Assembly: GCA_028023455.1 (NCBI GenBank)
Contig: JAQFVV010006199.1
Span: 7,330,972-7,394,971 of the forward strand
Origin: Epiperipatus broadwayi
Taxonomy: Eukaryota > Onychophora > Udeonychophora > Euonychophora > Peripatidae
DNA: 64,000 nucleotides
Direction: 5' to 3'
The translations under genes and the position numbers were made by a program. Positions 50,523-61,499 of this stretch are shown piece after piece. How positions within the stretch are numbered: the stretch's first letter is position 1; each line of letters starts with the position of its first letter. The notes below the pieces were generated by a model. It was given only the letters and a program-made list of their open reading frames with translations. It made no database searches and had not been told where the DNA came from.

Positions 50523-51712
50523 TTAAATAAGCATTTCATTGTCCATATTTTTGCTTATCGATAATTTAATTCCCAGGTGGTTGAACCAATAACAGACAAT
50601 GAGGAATTTAAAGGGGTGTGAACTATATATAATGGCAGTTTTAATTTTTTTTACTGATAGTGGAATTAATTGGATCTGCATTACACCTTTGATTTTAATG
50701 AAATTACCATTGATGTCCCGTGCTTTAAGATTGGTATGCATCACCTTAGTTGGCTATCTCATCTCAGCCACGATGGTTTTCCAATTGTTAAAGGAAACTA
50801 AAGATACCCCACTACTGCTGTCAATTTCCATGGATAGGGATTTTTCTGTACATTTTTATGGTAATTTCGAATTTCTGTGCTTGGTCAGTTGACATATTAA
50901 TAACAGCAAATTTCTCTTGCGTAAGTTTTCTGGTAGTTCACTCTTGGCTAGTAATTCTCTTATAATGGCTGAATCTCTTGCTTTTGCACATTTTTTTCAA
51001 GTGGCCAACTTTATTGCAGTGCTTACAGTGTTCATCTTTGTAAAAACATTCAAGAGCCATGTGACTGGGTTTACCACAGCAAAAACATTTTATTCAACTT
51101 TTATTTCTGTCAATTATTCCTTTTTGTTTGGGTACCCTTCTTTCAGGTTTGTCAACTTTGTGGATTTCTAATGGATCATTGCTCTCTACTTTCATGTCGG
51201 TAAATTCTTTGGCTTGCTGTAAAACCAATTTGTAAGTTATTCCACATTTAATAGCTTTTTTATAATTAATGTCTTTATCTGCTAGTCACTGCTATCTCAG
51301 ACTGTTGCTACTCATATATTAGAATTGTTTGAGGAGGGCTTCCTTCAGGTACAAATCATAAAAGCAGGTCTTTGCAAGTTTGCGAAGGGCAGTATCATAA
51401 TCTTGCATTTTTACATTATTGCCTTGTCGGCAATTTCTAAAATGGAGTGGTGATGTGCCTAGATTTGCGAGGATTAAAGTAGTCAGCTAAATAATCTTTG
51501 ACTTGATTAAGTGTTAGCTCTTCAGGAGTTTGGGATTAGCATAGCCTACTTACTATTTGGATGACCCCTTTTCTAGCGAAACATAATAATGTCACTGTTT
51601 TACATTTATCTTCTACCTCTCTGTTTATAATTATGAGTTTCTCTATCTGCTGGATGTACAGGGGCCATTCACTTGCCTCTCTGACATCAAATTCTGTTAT
51701 AGCCGGCTGCAT
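50523..51712 (-). pseudogene. gag and partial protease of the LTR element, broken
   Basis: The minus strand opens with ATG at 51712-51710. Reading across frames, an N-terminal part of K02A2.6-like Ty3/gypsy Gag is visible (EFDVREASEWPLYIQQIEKL). Two CCHC zinc knuckles follow: CFCCGKPSHMALEC (about 51091-51050) and CKHCNKVGHLKKMC (about 51030-50988), which bind RNA during particle assembly. A protease remnant comes next: EIDSSSGVSLVS near 50830-50795, where the active site is normally D-S/T-G, then an open 73-codon frame (50744-50523) with its flap-like LKARDINGNF and the late block VCYWFNHLGIKL in place of 'LLGRNWL'. Several in-frame stops and shifts kill the gene. Nothing like RT follows before the 3' LTR. 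Confidence 0.75.
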
Positions 51713-51881
51713 TACAACGACTTGGTCAATTTAGATATAAAAAATTTTTTTCTCTTATTAATTTGTCCCCTCCACAAATTCAATTAGTTAGACGCTGACC
51801 TTTTTGGCTGTCAATGTATTAATTGTTCTCAACTGACAATTGTACAATTTGCCGAGGATTCGAACCATTGAAGTTCATAAT

Positions 51882-51900
51882 CAAGACTGTGACTGTGCCA
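51882..51900 (-). other. Primer-binding site
   Basis: Two bases inside the 5' LTR the minus strand reads tggcacagtcacagtcttg, starting with the TGG that pairs to a tRNA CCA end. The tRNA species is not identified. A T-arm-like sequence ggttcgaatcc follows about 16 nt downstream (51866-51856). Confidence 0.55.
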
Positions 51901-51902
51901 GT

Positions 51903-52650
51903 TGCTATTGCCGGCTGGATTGCAAACAATTAAATAAAGAAATACTAAGAATAATGTGAAACTGCACAGCAAATAATTTAAAGTTTAATAGATATTTATC
52001 TACAGAGGATTAAGCATAAAGATAATAAATCATTAGTAATTATATCCAATATATATATATATATTATACACTCATGATATACATAATCTATAGACATAAT
52101 ATTATGAGACTGAAGGCTTATAAAAATAATAGTATAAATTGATATGACCGGTTGTGAGTCCCTAACTTTTCTTTCATATATCTGGAGGAAACATTCTCCG
52201 CAAGGCTAAGTTGAAGTGAGGGTGACTGGAGTACCCATTGAATGACACAGGTATTCCTAGAGCTTCACCTAGCAAGTCACTGTTCTTGTTCATTTACTCT
52301 GGGTGTTGTTGAATGTCTCTTTTGCTTGACCATCAGTTGTCAATGTAGTGATCCATATATGAGTTCCCATATTCAATTCTTGTTATATGCAGTTCACATT
52401 CCAATTATCTATTTTTAGTAATGAGTTCATTATCAACAAATCTGATCAGGAATTAATATCTCTGCTAATACTGATTGATTATTTATCAGTATAGTTAATC
52501 TTTATAAGTATAAGATTTACTCTTTTAATTAAAACTATTTAATTAATCTAAGTGCTCTTTTAAAATAATGTGCATACCTTTGGCATACATGCACATACAT
52601 TTAATTTTACAGATATATCATTTTACTAAATACTGCTCATTTTCTGTGCA
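51903..52650 (-). repeat. 5' LTR
   Basis: On the minus strand it runs tgcacagaaaatgagc ... ggcaatagca, so it keeps TG...CA ends. It is collinear with 49287-50039. Confidence 0.8.
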
Positions 52651-53342
52651 TATATGAATACACACATACTTAGCAATGGTATAATTTGTAAATTTTTATT
52701 TTTAGATAGCTCTCAAATCATAAATGTCTGTGCATTAAATTAAAAGAGCTTCTATTTTAACTATAATTTTTAAAAAAATAAATCAAAAAAATTAATTATT
52801 GTCAGTAAGTCAAGTGAAAACTTAATGTGACATTTGAATACCAAAGTTACATGTTGATAATAATGTATTTTTAGTACTTTTTTTTGTTTATTAAAATATT
52901 GTTACATATAAGCAAATGTTAAAACATTTAATGACTAAATAGGTTTGGGTTTTGAATACAAAAGAATTTATTTAACGCTAAGTACTTTCGATACCATATA
53001 ATAGCATAATAAAAAGGGAGTTGTCATCCATAAATAATGTAGGTTTTGAATAATAAATTGGATTCGAATGAATATTTAAAAGTAAATTTCCATGCTAATG
53101 AGAAATGAGGGGGCTATAAGTGACATTTTTTAGAAAGAGGGGTCGTGGAGTCTTTTTTATTAATGGGTGTGGAAAAAATCAAAATTATGACTAGAACTCA
53201 TGATAAGAGGAAAAGAGAAAAATATCCAGTGCTTTTCCTAGCGCGTTTATACAGATAATTGTGTTGGGCGAGTCTAGTGACCAAGTTGGGATGGGCATGC
53301 CTTTAAAAAAATAGAGTTAGAGGAGTTGATCTTATAAATAGT

Positions 53343-53624
53343 TTAATGTGAAGCCTCTTTTGGGATTTTATCTTTTAAGTTATTTAAAAGTTTGTTAAGA
53401 GATGGAGGTGAACAAAAAGTAATGTATTTATTGAAACAAATATTTTTTAGCTTATTTGCAGTTTTTGAGATATAGGGGAGACTAGACAATTTTTTATCAT
53501 TGAGGGAAGCAATTGTAGGATGAGAGATTTTATTGTAAAAGTTACTAACGATTGTCTGAATATTTTTATGATTGTATCCTATATTGAGGAGGTAGCTAAT
53601 AAATAATTCAATGTTTTGTTCCAA
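53343..53624 (-). pseudogene. Penelope-like element fragment (RT C-terminus/linker)
   Basis: A 93-codon open frame. Its first part (FISYLLNIGYNHKNIQTIV) has the pattern of the helix 'E..L...L..NGYP...I' that ends Penelope-type reverse transcriptases. The next part (LSSLPYISKTANKLKNI) matches the 'LPYI......I..I' linker, and LNKLLNNLKDKIPKEAS matches 'L..LL...KD..P'. The GIY-YIG endonuclease expected next is not recognisable in the 200 bp that follow. The upstream RT catalytic part is not visible either. Assignment rests on motif order only. Confidence 0.55.
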
Positions 53625-53639
53625 TCAGTCTCAAATTTG

Positions 53640-55118
53640 CAGAGCTAGGAACTTCATTTTTATGCAATTTTTTTTAAGTGCATACATAATTTAATATAAA
53701 TTATAGATCATTTTGATTAAATACTTTATGGCTGTTAAGAACAGAGTCACAATGTCCATGTATAAAAGACTGCACAAAATAGTATTTAATACAATAAATA
53801 GAACTAGGTATATTAATGTTAGGTTGTTTATGAGTTCAAAGTGGTTAACATTAAAAAAGTAAATAAATTAGATGAATGCAGACAGTTTAGAGTATGTATC
53901 TCATATATGTTGAAGGGCAATGTAGAGACATTATTTTATTATCTGATAATTCATATCATTTATTAAGAATCTGCTGAAGCAAAGGAATGTATTGATATTA
54001 TTAAAATTATTCATGGTTATATCAAATTAAATTTAAAAGAAAAATGACAAATCTTTATATCTTATGTTTTTAAATGCAGGCCACAAATAATACTGGATCA
54101 AAAATATAATTTTGATTATAGAGAGGTATGCATTATTTATGAATAATAAGAGATTTATTTTATAATATAAAGTTTGGTTTGCCTAATTACACATATTCAA
54201 ACATATAATTCAAGAGATTCATTTATTTCAAGATGCATAAAAATATTAATATTTATGTTAAATACATAAATGTTTAAAACATGTTTTTCGTAAAAAATAT
54301 TGTTATGCATAAAGAAAAAAAAATCTATAATCTTCATAATTATTTTAATGGAATGATGTAATTTACTTATTTGATAAATACCATATTAAAATATTTGTCT
54401 GTAATAAGATGTTTATCAGTAATACTTAGACAGATAGCAAAACCCAAGTTATGGGAAACATGTTTTTGATCAACAGATAGTTTATCCATAAAAATGAAAA
54501 AATCATTTTCAGTCCTTTGGAGAACAGTTGTTGATGAATGTTAACTGTTGTAATTGTAATTGGGTCAAGCCATTGAGCTGAAATTCAGTTGAAACTGGAA
54601 GTGAAAAAGAATTATAATGCAGTGACTATAGAATTACTGAGGAATTCTAATATTGAATGATCATAATGATGATAAAAAATTAATCTTGGGGAGGTATTTT
54701 TTAAATCATCCTTAACTAAAGCTATGGAATCCCTTGTTAAAGTTGCTTTGTCTATTGTATAATTAGCTAGAAGCTCTTAGTAGTGTGGCCCACCATTCAT
54801 TTCACACTATGTCATTCTTTAGAGGTGAAAGATGCCATGCTGGAAGAATTTACAGAATTAAACACTGAAATGACAAACTGCAGTCTGTCTGATTGCATAA
54901 AATCAACAAGCCCAATGTATGTGTCTTAATTAAAAATAAAGTGAGGGTCAGCTTATAAATCCAGGAAAAAAAATATACCAGTCTTTTTTGGATGTCATTA
55001 TCCAAGAAAGAAACCAAATCTTTAAGATATGGCATGAGAAAAAAAAAAAAGGATTGTTATATAAAGTATCTAAAATTATTTATCTGCATTAACACTAAGT
55101 CAATTGATGGTAAGAATT
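53640..55118. other. A/T-rich stretch, nothing recognised
   Basis: No coding or repeat structure supported. A purine-rich A run at 55036-55049 precedes the LINE 3' flank. Confidence 0.5.
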
Positions 55119-55127
55119 TCATCATTA

Positions 55128-57326
55128 TCAACTATTATCAATCCACTGCAGGATGAAGGTCTCTCCAAGTTTAATCCATCTTCTCCGATCTTTAGCTTCT
55201 CTTCTCCACATCACCCCTACACATTTTCTTATTTCATCCATCCATCTTACATGTGGTCTCCTTCTGGGTCTTTTACAATCTCTTGGAATCCAGTTTAAAA
55301 TTTCAATTGTCCATCTATTATCATCTCTTCTAGCAATATGTCCAGCCCAACTCCACTTCAATCTTTTAATTTTTTCAATGAGGTCAGTAACACCTGTTTG
55401 TTCTCTTACCCATACATTGCGTTTTCGATCTCTTCTTGTTACTCCCAACATATATCTCTCCATACTTCTTTGAGTGGTCTGAAGTCTCTGTATTGATCTT
55501 CTATTAAGTGTCCAAGTCTCAGATCCATAAGTAAGAACTGGTAAAACACATTTGTTAAAAACCTTTCTTTTCAAACACATAGGCATATTTCCTTTTAATA
55601 TCAAGTTATTTCTACCAAAAGCACTCCAACCAAGTTTAATTCTATGATTAATTTCCTCTATTATGTTTCCATCTGTATTAATAATCTGACCAAGGTATTT
55701 GTAACTCTTAACTTCTTCTAATTCATCATAATCAATCTTTATTTTCATATTTTGAGCAAATCGATTAAACATTACTTTAGTCTTTTTAACATTTATCTTT
55801 AGTCCTACTTTCCTACTTTCATCTGATAACTCCTGCAACATTTCCTGCAGCTCGGAAGCATTATTTGCAAAAACAACTACATCATCTGCGAAATCTAAAT
55901 GACTTAAATAATCTCCATTTACTTTCACTCCTTTAGTTTCCCATTTTAATCCACAAAATACTTCTTGCAGCACTGCTGTAAAAAGTTTTGGAGATATGGA
56001 GTCACCTTGTCTTACACCTTTCTCAATGTTGACTTTTCCAGTATCATTATGTAATCTAATTGTTGCTGTTGCATTTTTATAAATATTCTTTAAAATATGA
56101 CAACATCCTGGATCTATACCTTGATGATCCAATGCTTTAATCACTGAAGAAATGTTTATAGAATCAAATGCCTTTTCATAATCTACAAATCCAAAACATA
56201 ATGACAACTCATATTCATTTGTCCTTTCTATAACTTCTCTCAATACTTGAATATGATCTACTGTACTAAAACCACTTTTAAATCCAGCTTGTTCTCTTGG
56301 TTGGTGAAAATCCAAGGTTCTCTGTAGACGAGTTGTAATTATCTTGGTAAAAATTTTATATAAAACTGATAAAAGGCTGATAGGTCTGTAATTTCTAATA
56401 TCTTCTTTATCACCTTTTTTAAATATTAATATTATTACTGCATTCTTCCAATCATCCGGTACATCTTTATCATTTAGACATTTGGTATATAACTTTGCTA
56501 ATATTTTTTCTGTTTCTTCACCTGCTTCTTTTAATATATCAATTATAATTCCATCATTACCTGGAGCCTTTCCTTTTTTCATACATTTAATTGCATTTCT
56601 CACTTCTTCATTTAAAATTCTGGGCAATTCGGAAGATGTAATAGATATAGGAGGTACTTGTTCTTTATTACTATATAATTCTTGATAAAAATCTTCTACC
56701 AATTTCATAATGTCATCCCTCTTTTTAGTAATAATTCCATCTTTTTTCCTTATTGCAGATATAAATTTCCTACCAATACCAAAATGTTGTTTTACATTCT
56801 TAAGACTTTTATTTTCTTCTACAGCTTTTCTTGCTAGTTCACAGTTATACTTTCTTATATCATTTTCAACTCTTTTCCGCACCATTTTACAAAATTCGAG
56901 ATATTCAATTCTTTTTAATGCATCATTCTTGCATATCTTCATATTCCTTTTTTTCTTCATAAGTTCTCTAGTCTCAGTAGAAATTTTATTAGTCAATTGC
57001 TGCTTTTTTCTACCAGCTATCTTTGTTGCAGTTTTTAAAAGTGTATCAGTTATTTTCATATTAATTTCATTCAAATCTGAATCATGTTCAAAATCTACTA
57101 ATACTTGAAACCGATTTGTAAGTTCTAATTTAAATTCATTAGAATGTTTCTGAAGATTAGGAATATCAACTGTAAATATAGTTTTTCTTAATAATTTTTG
57201 TCTCTCTAGTTTTACATTAACATGTATCTTACCCCTTACTAATCGATGATCACTTCCTGTGTTAAATTTATTAAGAACATTACAATCTTGAAATATGTAT
57301 TTCCTGTTAGTCAAAATATAATCCAA
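55128..57326 (-). CDS. RTE-like LINE reverse transcriptase (C-terminal 732 codons of ORF2)
   Basis: This part makes cDNA at the nicked target by target-primed reverse transcription. The first residues are still endonuclease: GSDHRLV at residues 24-30 carries its last catalytic Asp-His pair. A linker of about 180 residues follows. The RT domain covers about residues 245-560: [15 protein letters not shown] (312-326), motif [12 protein letters not shown] (380-390), motif [11 protein letters not shown] (437-446), motif [10 protein letters not shown] (479-487), motif [13 protein letters not shown] (508-519) and YKYLGQII (542-549). The C-terminal part has the conserved [11 protein letters not shown] and [10 protein letters not shown] blocks. 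Catalytic residues look intact and there is no internal stop. The apparent Met start is a by-product of the upstream frameshift; the true start is at 58116. Similarity to genes annotated 'craniofacial development protein 2-like' reflects the same element family. Confidence 0.88.
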   Translation of the reverse strand: MDYILTNRKYIFQDCNVLNKFNTGSDHRLVRGKIHVNVKLERQKLLRKTIFTVDIPNLQKHSNEFKLELTNRFQVLVDFEHDSDLNEINMKITDTLLKTATKIAGRKKQQLTNKISTETRELMKKKRNMKICKNDALKRIEYLEFCKMVRKRVENDIRKYNCELARKAVEENKSLKNVKQHFGIGRKFISAIRKKDGIITKKRDDIMKLVEDFYQELYSNKEQVPPISITSSELPRILNEEVRNAIKCMKKGKAPGNDGIIIDILKEAGEETEKILAKLYTKCLNDKDVPDDWKNAVIILIFKKGDKEDIRNYRPISLLSVLYKIFTKIITTRLQRTLDFHQPREQAGFKSGFSTVDHIQVLREVIERTNEYELSLCFGFVDYEKAFDSINISSVIKALDHQGIDPGCCHILKNIYKNATATIRLHNDTGKVNIEKGVRQGDSISPKLFTAVLQEVFCGLKWETKGVKVNGDYLSHLDFADDVVVFANNASELQEMLQELSDESRKVGLKINVKKTKVMFNRFAQNMKIKIDYDELEEVKSYKYLGQIINTDGNIIEEINHRIKLGWSAFGRNNLILKGNMPMCLKRKVFNKCVLPVLTYGSETWTLNRRSIQRLQTTQRSMERYMLGVTRRDRKRNVWVREQTGVTDLIEKIKRLKWSWAGHIARRDDNRWTIEILNWIPRDCKRPRRRPHVRWMDEIRKCVGVMWRREAKDRRRWIKLGETFILQWIDNS

Positions 57327-57381
57327 TTCTGCTGTACCTTCATTTGGATGCTTCCATGTCCATATCCTTCTAACATTTTTC

Positions 57382-58116
57382 TCAAAAAAAAGAATTCATA
57401 ATATAAAGTTTTTCCTTCTCTGCAAACTCCACAAGTCTATGTCCTCTCTCATTTCTATTACCATAACCAAAATTACCTACAACACTTTCATCTTTCATTT
57501 GTTTACCAATTCTAGCATTAAAATCTCCCATAACAATTTTAAAATGTTGTTTATTCTGATCAAAAGCCTTTTGTACATCCATATAAAAATCTTCTACTAC
57601 TTCATCACTGTGAGAACTTGTTGGGGCATAAACCTGAATTATCTGCATTTGATATCTGCTATTAAGTTGTATAACTAATCTTGCCACTCTGTCTGATACA
57701 CCATCAATCTCCACAATATTGTTCTTCCACTTTTTATTTATAATGAATCCTACTCCACTTGTATTTCCAATATTTGTGCCTTTATAATAGAGCATATGTC
57801 CACTTTTTAAATCAATTGTCTCTTCACCTTTTCTTCTAACTTCACAAAGTCCAATAATATCCCATTTAATATAAGAGAGTTCTTCTTCTAATTCTTGCAA
57901 TCTTCCTTCACTTGAAAGTGATCTGCAGTTGTAAGTACCTAAATAAAAAGTCGTCATCAAATGGCAGCCTGGGTCCGCCTCCAGGATATTCTTAGCACCC
58001 TCCGCCTTCGGCCACCAACCGCTGCCTTGGTTGGTGACTTTACAGCCTCCTGGGATTAAGGGCCATGCTTTATTTTTGTCTGTCATAATTGTATAATTGG
58101 GAAAAATCTTTATCAT
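57382..58116 (-). CDS. RTE-like LINE endonuclease (N-terminal 244 codons of ORF2)
   Basis: This is the APE-like (exonuclease-endonuclease-phosphatase fold) nuclease that nicks the target before reverse transcription. Visible motifs are GTYNCRSL (60-67, catalytic Asn63), LCEVRRKGE (90-98, catalytic Glu92), [10 protein letters not shown] (162-171) and MGDFNARIG (196-204, Asp198 and Asn200). The final SDH motif lies in the next frame (57326-). The frame ends early at IMNSFF because of an eight-T run on the minus strand; one T fewer would continue into the RT frame. The Met start at 58116 is followed by a [13 protein letters not shown] region typical of this lineage. Either a true mutation or a sequencing homopolymer error could explain the break. 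Confidence 0.85.
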   Translation of the reverse strand: MIKIFPNYTIMTDKNKAWPLIPGGCKVTNQGSGWWPKAEGAKNILEADPGCHLMTTFYLGTYNCRSLSSEGRLQELEEELSYIKWDIIGLCEVRRKGEETIDLKSGHMLYYKGTNIGNTSGVGFIINKKWKNNIVEIDGVSDRVARLVIQLNSRYQMQIIQVYAPTSSHSDEVVEDFYMDVQKAFDQNKQHFKIVMGDFNARIGKQMKDESVVGNFGYGNRNERGHRLVEFAEKEKLYIMNSFF

Positions 58117-58212
58117 TTACACAAACATTCATTCTGCCTTATCAGGCACTGAGAAGAAAGACCATGGTGTTTCTTGATCTTAAACTCAGAGGTAAAAAGC
58201 CAATAAACTCAC

Positions 58213-58371
58213 CACGCTGGCTAATGCGTGTTGGTGAGCAGCCCATCCATGTTCGTATACTATATGAATAAACATATAGTAAGTAATAACAGCTGCAACG
58301 ACAAGAACGTATGGAGTGGACATTAGGAATTTGCCCTGCTCGGTTCCTTTAAGGCCTCCAAGAGGAATCAA
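58213..58371 (-). CDS. Candidate host exon or membrane-protein fragment
   Basis: A short open frame on the minus strand in a distinctly less A/T-rich island (58190-58400). It begins around residues LIPLGGLKGTEQGKF and contains a hydrophobic stretch STPYVLVVAAVITYYMFIHI that could be a transmembrane helix, then VYEHGWAAHQHALASVV. A consensus splice donor gtgagt follows on the minus strand (58212-58207), just before the RTE LINE. No convincing acceptor or start codon is seen upstream; an in-frame TAA lies about 20 bp before the open part. I recognise no protein family. Alternatives are unannotated LINE 5' sequence or chance. Confidence 0.3.
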
Positions 58372-58400
58372 AGGGTCTTCTTTCAGTTAATAGCAAACTC

Positions 58401-59554
58401 CTTTCTGCAGCCGGTAAGAATTCATACTTATTTAATTTCTGAAAAGTAAATAAATGTATGATTATTTTTATTATAATTATTTTTCTCTTTACTTTCTTAT
58501 TCTTAACATTATATTTATGATTTTTTTATTATTATTTTTCTTGCTTGTAAAATCTTATAGAAGAGAGAGGAAATATTTTTTTCTCTTTATCTGCTTTCGA
58601 GTTTCTCCATTACCAATTTACTCTAGATGAATATAACACATATATGGAGATAATCAAATTTTGTTTTTTGATTATTGCAACATATATTTTAATTTTGTGG
58701 CATGGTGATATTAATATTATTTGTTATTAATAAAATTATTATTGTTAATGAGAATACCTATTTTCTTTCTTCACTTTATGTATATGTGCATCTTTATGGT
58801 ATACCCATAATTAGTTAAAGACACATGTATGTGAGATTTATGTCATAAATATCTGGTTCTGTACTCATCTAACAACTGGAAATAATAGCACACAGAAAAT
58901 GCTAGATTTTTTTTTATATAAAAAAAGATTTAAAGTTAGATTGGCAAACATGTCCATAATAGATAAATTTTATTCTATTTATGCACACAAAGATCTATCT
59001 TTACTAAATAATCCTTTAGTGATTAAAAGAGGATGGGTAGATAATGGATCTGGAAATATAATCATTACCATTAGAGGAATGAGCAGTAATTTTTTTAAAA
59101 TAATAATTTTCATTATTTTCATCACTGTTATAAATAATATTTGAAAAGGATTAGAAAATCAATTTATCATTCAGTTAAGTAATATATATTAAGGCTATAA
59201 TCTTAAGACCATGAGGATTCAGTTTAGTTTAACTTATCAATACAGCTGTGCAATTTATTATTAAATTAATTCCTCATCCTATTACATATATGATTTATCA
59301 AAATATCTCTTGAACATTGTCAAATGAACTTATTTGGAATCTTCGTGTTTTTATGTAATTGTCTCATGTTTTGTTGTATTGGTAGATGTATGTGGTACTG
59401 AACATTGGTGAAATCTCATACATTCTTTTTGCATTACATATATTGATACAATTATTCTTTATAATATTTTATCATCATCACACCGAATTCTTATTTCCAG
59501 TTTTATTCTGATGCCCATTCTTTCAACGATTTTTTAAAAAATTACTAGATTTTA
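58401..59554. other. A/T-rich stretch, nothing recognised
   Basis: The 81-codon ORF at 58899-59144 is polar then hydrophobic and resembles nothing known. No repeats stand out. Confidence 0.5.
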
Positions 59555-59790
59555 TTAACAGTAGCCATTTGTAAGATTGATGATGACATAGGATAGTGAT
59601 TTCAGTAAAGCTATGTTATCCAAGGATAATATGATGGCTTTTATGCTAAAAATGTAAAAATACAAAGTTTACTTATTTTGCATTATGCGATATTATATTT
59701 TGGTTAATGTACTTATCTAATATTTAATCAGTATCCTTGCAAGAGAATCAGGGCTTTGCATGTATGACGACCAAAGTAAAGAAGCTAAAT
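59555..59790 (+). repeat. Dispersed repeat, partner of 2138-2390
   Basis: Shares ttgtaagattgatg, cataggatagtg, atgctaaaaa, tccttgca and ccaaagtaaaga in order with 2138-2390. It is followed directly by the hairpin at 59793. Confidence 0.5.
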
Positions 59791-59792
59791 GT

Positions 59793-59965
59793 GATATATT
59801 AGACTATTTTCATTATCTATGAGTGAATGTTGAATGTATAGAAAATGTTATACTTTATTTAAAACTTTCCAAATACAAACAAGTTTAAATAACATTTAAA
59901 ATTTTCTATACATTCAACATTCTCTCATAGATGATGAAAATAGTCCAACATATCATATCTAATAA
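59793..59965. repeat. Hairpin with ~54-bp arms
   Basis: The left arm 59793-59846 (containing attttcattatctatgag and gttgaatgtatagaaaat) and the right arm about 59910-59965 (containing attttctatacattcaac and ctcatagatgatgaaaat) are inverted with few mismatches. The loop of about 63 bp itself has weaker complementarity (tttatttaaa). It could be a MITE or an inverted-duplication scar. Confidence 0.7.
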
Positions 59966-60310
59966 TATACCATCATCACAAACCATCAGACAAATACAGA
60001 GTAAAGAAGCTTTTCATTGTTAATGACTTTATTCAATATAATAGATAATCAAAAACATACATTGATTACATATAGTAACAAAGTAAATTAATAACAAAAT
60101 TTAAAATATATATCTTAGATAAAATATATTCACCAAATCAATTTTAGATTAAAATTCTTATATAGTCACTAATTAACGTAATATAATCAAATATTACCAA
60201 AATCACCCTTTTCTTTATTTTGCTGTAGTATCTTATATAAATACAATTTATATAAACCACTTCAAACACTTTTTACCAAAACCCTTTATTTGTACATTTA
60301 TACATATACC

Positions 60311-60345
60311 TACGGTTTAACTGTTCTGCAGTTTTCTTCAGAGCT
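60311..60345 (-). ncRNA. Hammerhead-ribozyme-like motif, left Penelope copy
   Basis: The minus strand reads ctgaaga, then a hairpin aactg-cagaa-cagtt, then aaacc and gta. That is the layout of a hammerhead core (CUGANGA, stem II, GAAA), except that the first base of the GAAA box is T. Hammerhead ribozymes are known in the terminal repeats of Penelope-like elements. The changed core makes self-cleavage doubtful. Confidence 0.4.
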
Positions 60346-61154
60346 ATGATATAATGAACAAAATAAAATAAAATACATAACTATATAAATAATAAAAATG
60401 TAAACAATAAAAAACTAAAAACAACATAAATTATATAAAAAAAACCTAACAAAATTAAAACCAATAATCAAACTCAAATAAAATAATACAGTTAATATTA
60501 AATAAAAAATAAATATAAATTATACATCTATATTCCTAACTATATACATATTCAAGAACAATTATTAATTCAAATATATTATTCATTTTTATTATTTTTA
60601 ATAATCTTCTAATTACTTCTATTTCTCGTAAACTTAAACTTTATGGTTATTAACTCCATCTCACTAAAATATTTAATTTTTATATTCATACAATTGTCAG
60701 TTCAACAGTAATTTATTTATTAATATTCTTTTAACTTTTAAATCAGATATCTTATTTCTGTTAAAAATAATATTTTATATTTATCATTGTTTTTTAATAT
60801 CTAAAACCTATAAATATAATCTTTGAACTTACCCAATTTAATTTAATCTCTTAAAAAAATGTTTTTTTTTTTTCAAAAAATTATTTTATAGCCTAGCTCC
60901 TCAATTACATGTTATTTAAAACTGAATATATATATTCCTTACAACTCTTTATATCTTTTTTATTTCATACATTTTAACTTGTATTATTACTATATAATTC
61001 TCTTATAAATTTATATTTTACTGCTTTATATGTAAATATGCTGCTTTTTTCTATTATGTAATATCTATAACTATACTCATGTTTATACCCCTATTTAACT
61101 TACCCATTTTTTACAACCCCTAATTCATTTATAAACAATTTTCTCTTTATATAT

Positions 61155-61391
61155 TTGCCTCTACATATATTATTTAATAGCTATATCTATACAAATCTCA
61201 TCCTAATCTCAGAATTCCTATTAAATTTTGGTTTTATTTTTTTTATTAGTATTGTTTCTTTTATTTTTTTTTCTTTAATATTTTCTGTATGTAACCTCAT
61301 TTTTATTGAACTTTGTGTAAATTTGTGTCCTGATTCTTTCACATGTATATATATATATATATTGGTGATTTATTATCTGACATATCAATGA
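61155..61391 (-). pseudogene. Penelope GIY-YIG endonuclease C-terminus, left copy
   Basis: On the minus strand, ESGHKFTQSSIKMRLHTENI followed by an IKETILIKKIKPKFNRNS segment (about 61335-61200) matches the end of the GIY-YIG domain ('E..H.....a.il..e....kR...E.i.I....p..N'). The GIY and YIG strands themselves are missing because the arm starts after them. The plus-strand ORF over the same bases is a shadow. Confidence 0.5.
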
Positions 61392-61499
61392 GTTAAAAAT
61401 GAGTGGTTTCCCTATACATGTAATTCAAAGAAGTATTGAAAATAATAGAGTATAAGATAAATAAAAATGAAAAGAATGAAGGAAAAAAGAAAGGTGAAA

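Larger units (their letters stand above)
49287..52650 (-). mobile_element. LTR retrotransposon (Ty3/gypsy type) lacking pol
   Basis: Two ~750-bp LTRs (49287-50039 and 51903-52650) flank a 1.86-kb interior on the minus strand. A primer-binding site lies 2 nt inside the upstream LTR and a polypurine tract abuts the downstream LTR. The interior carries gag and a protease remnant only; reverse transcriptase, RNase H and integrase are missing. It can only have moved using proteins supplied by another element, or lost pol after insertion. No clear 5-bp target duplication was found. Confidence 0.82.
55119..58190 (-). mobile_element. RTE-like non-LTR retrotransposon, nearly intact
   Basis: The element contains one long ORF encoding an APE-type endonuclease followed by reverse transcriptase. 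It has no separate ORF1, and the RT is followed by a very short 3' end (gataatagttgataatgatg on the minus strand) rich in TGAT-like units, as in the RTE clade. The same 5' limit (cttaaactcag) is shared with the 35.3-39.0 kb copy. A possible short target duplication ggtaa stands at about 55109-55113 and 58191-58195. One homopolymer frameshift at about 57383-57390 splits the ORF. Confidence 0.85.

Noticed and set aside
50599-51171. Plus-strand ORFs of 97 and 84 codons
   Set aside because: They are antisense to the gag zinc-knuckle and protease region on the minus strand.
49287-52650. A 5-bp target duplication around the LTR element
   Set aside because: The flanks ttatc and tatat do not match convincingly, so none is claimed.
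56710-57108. 132-codon plus-strand ORF
   Set aside because: It lies antisense to the LINE reverse transcriptase linker and is a shadow frame.
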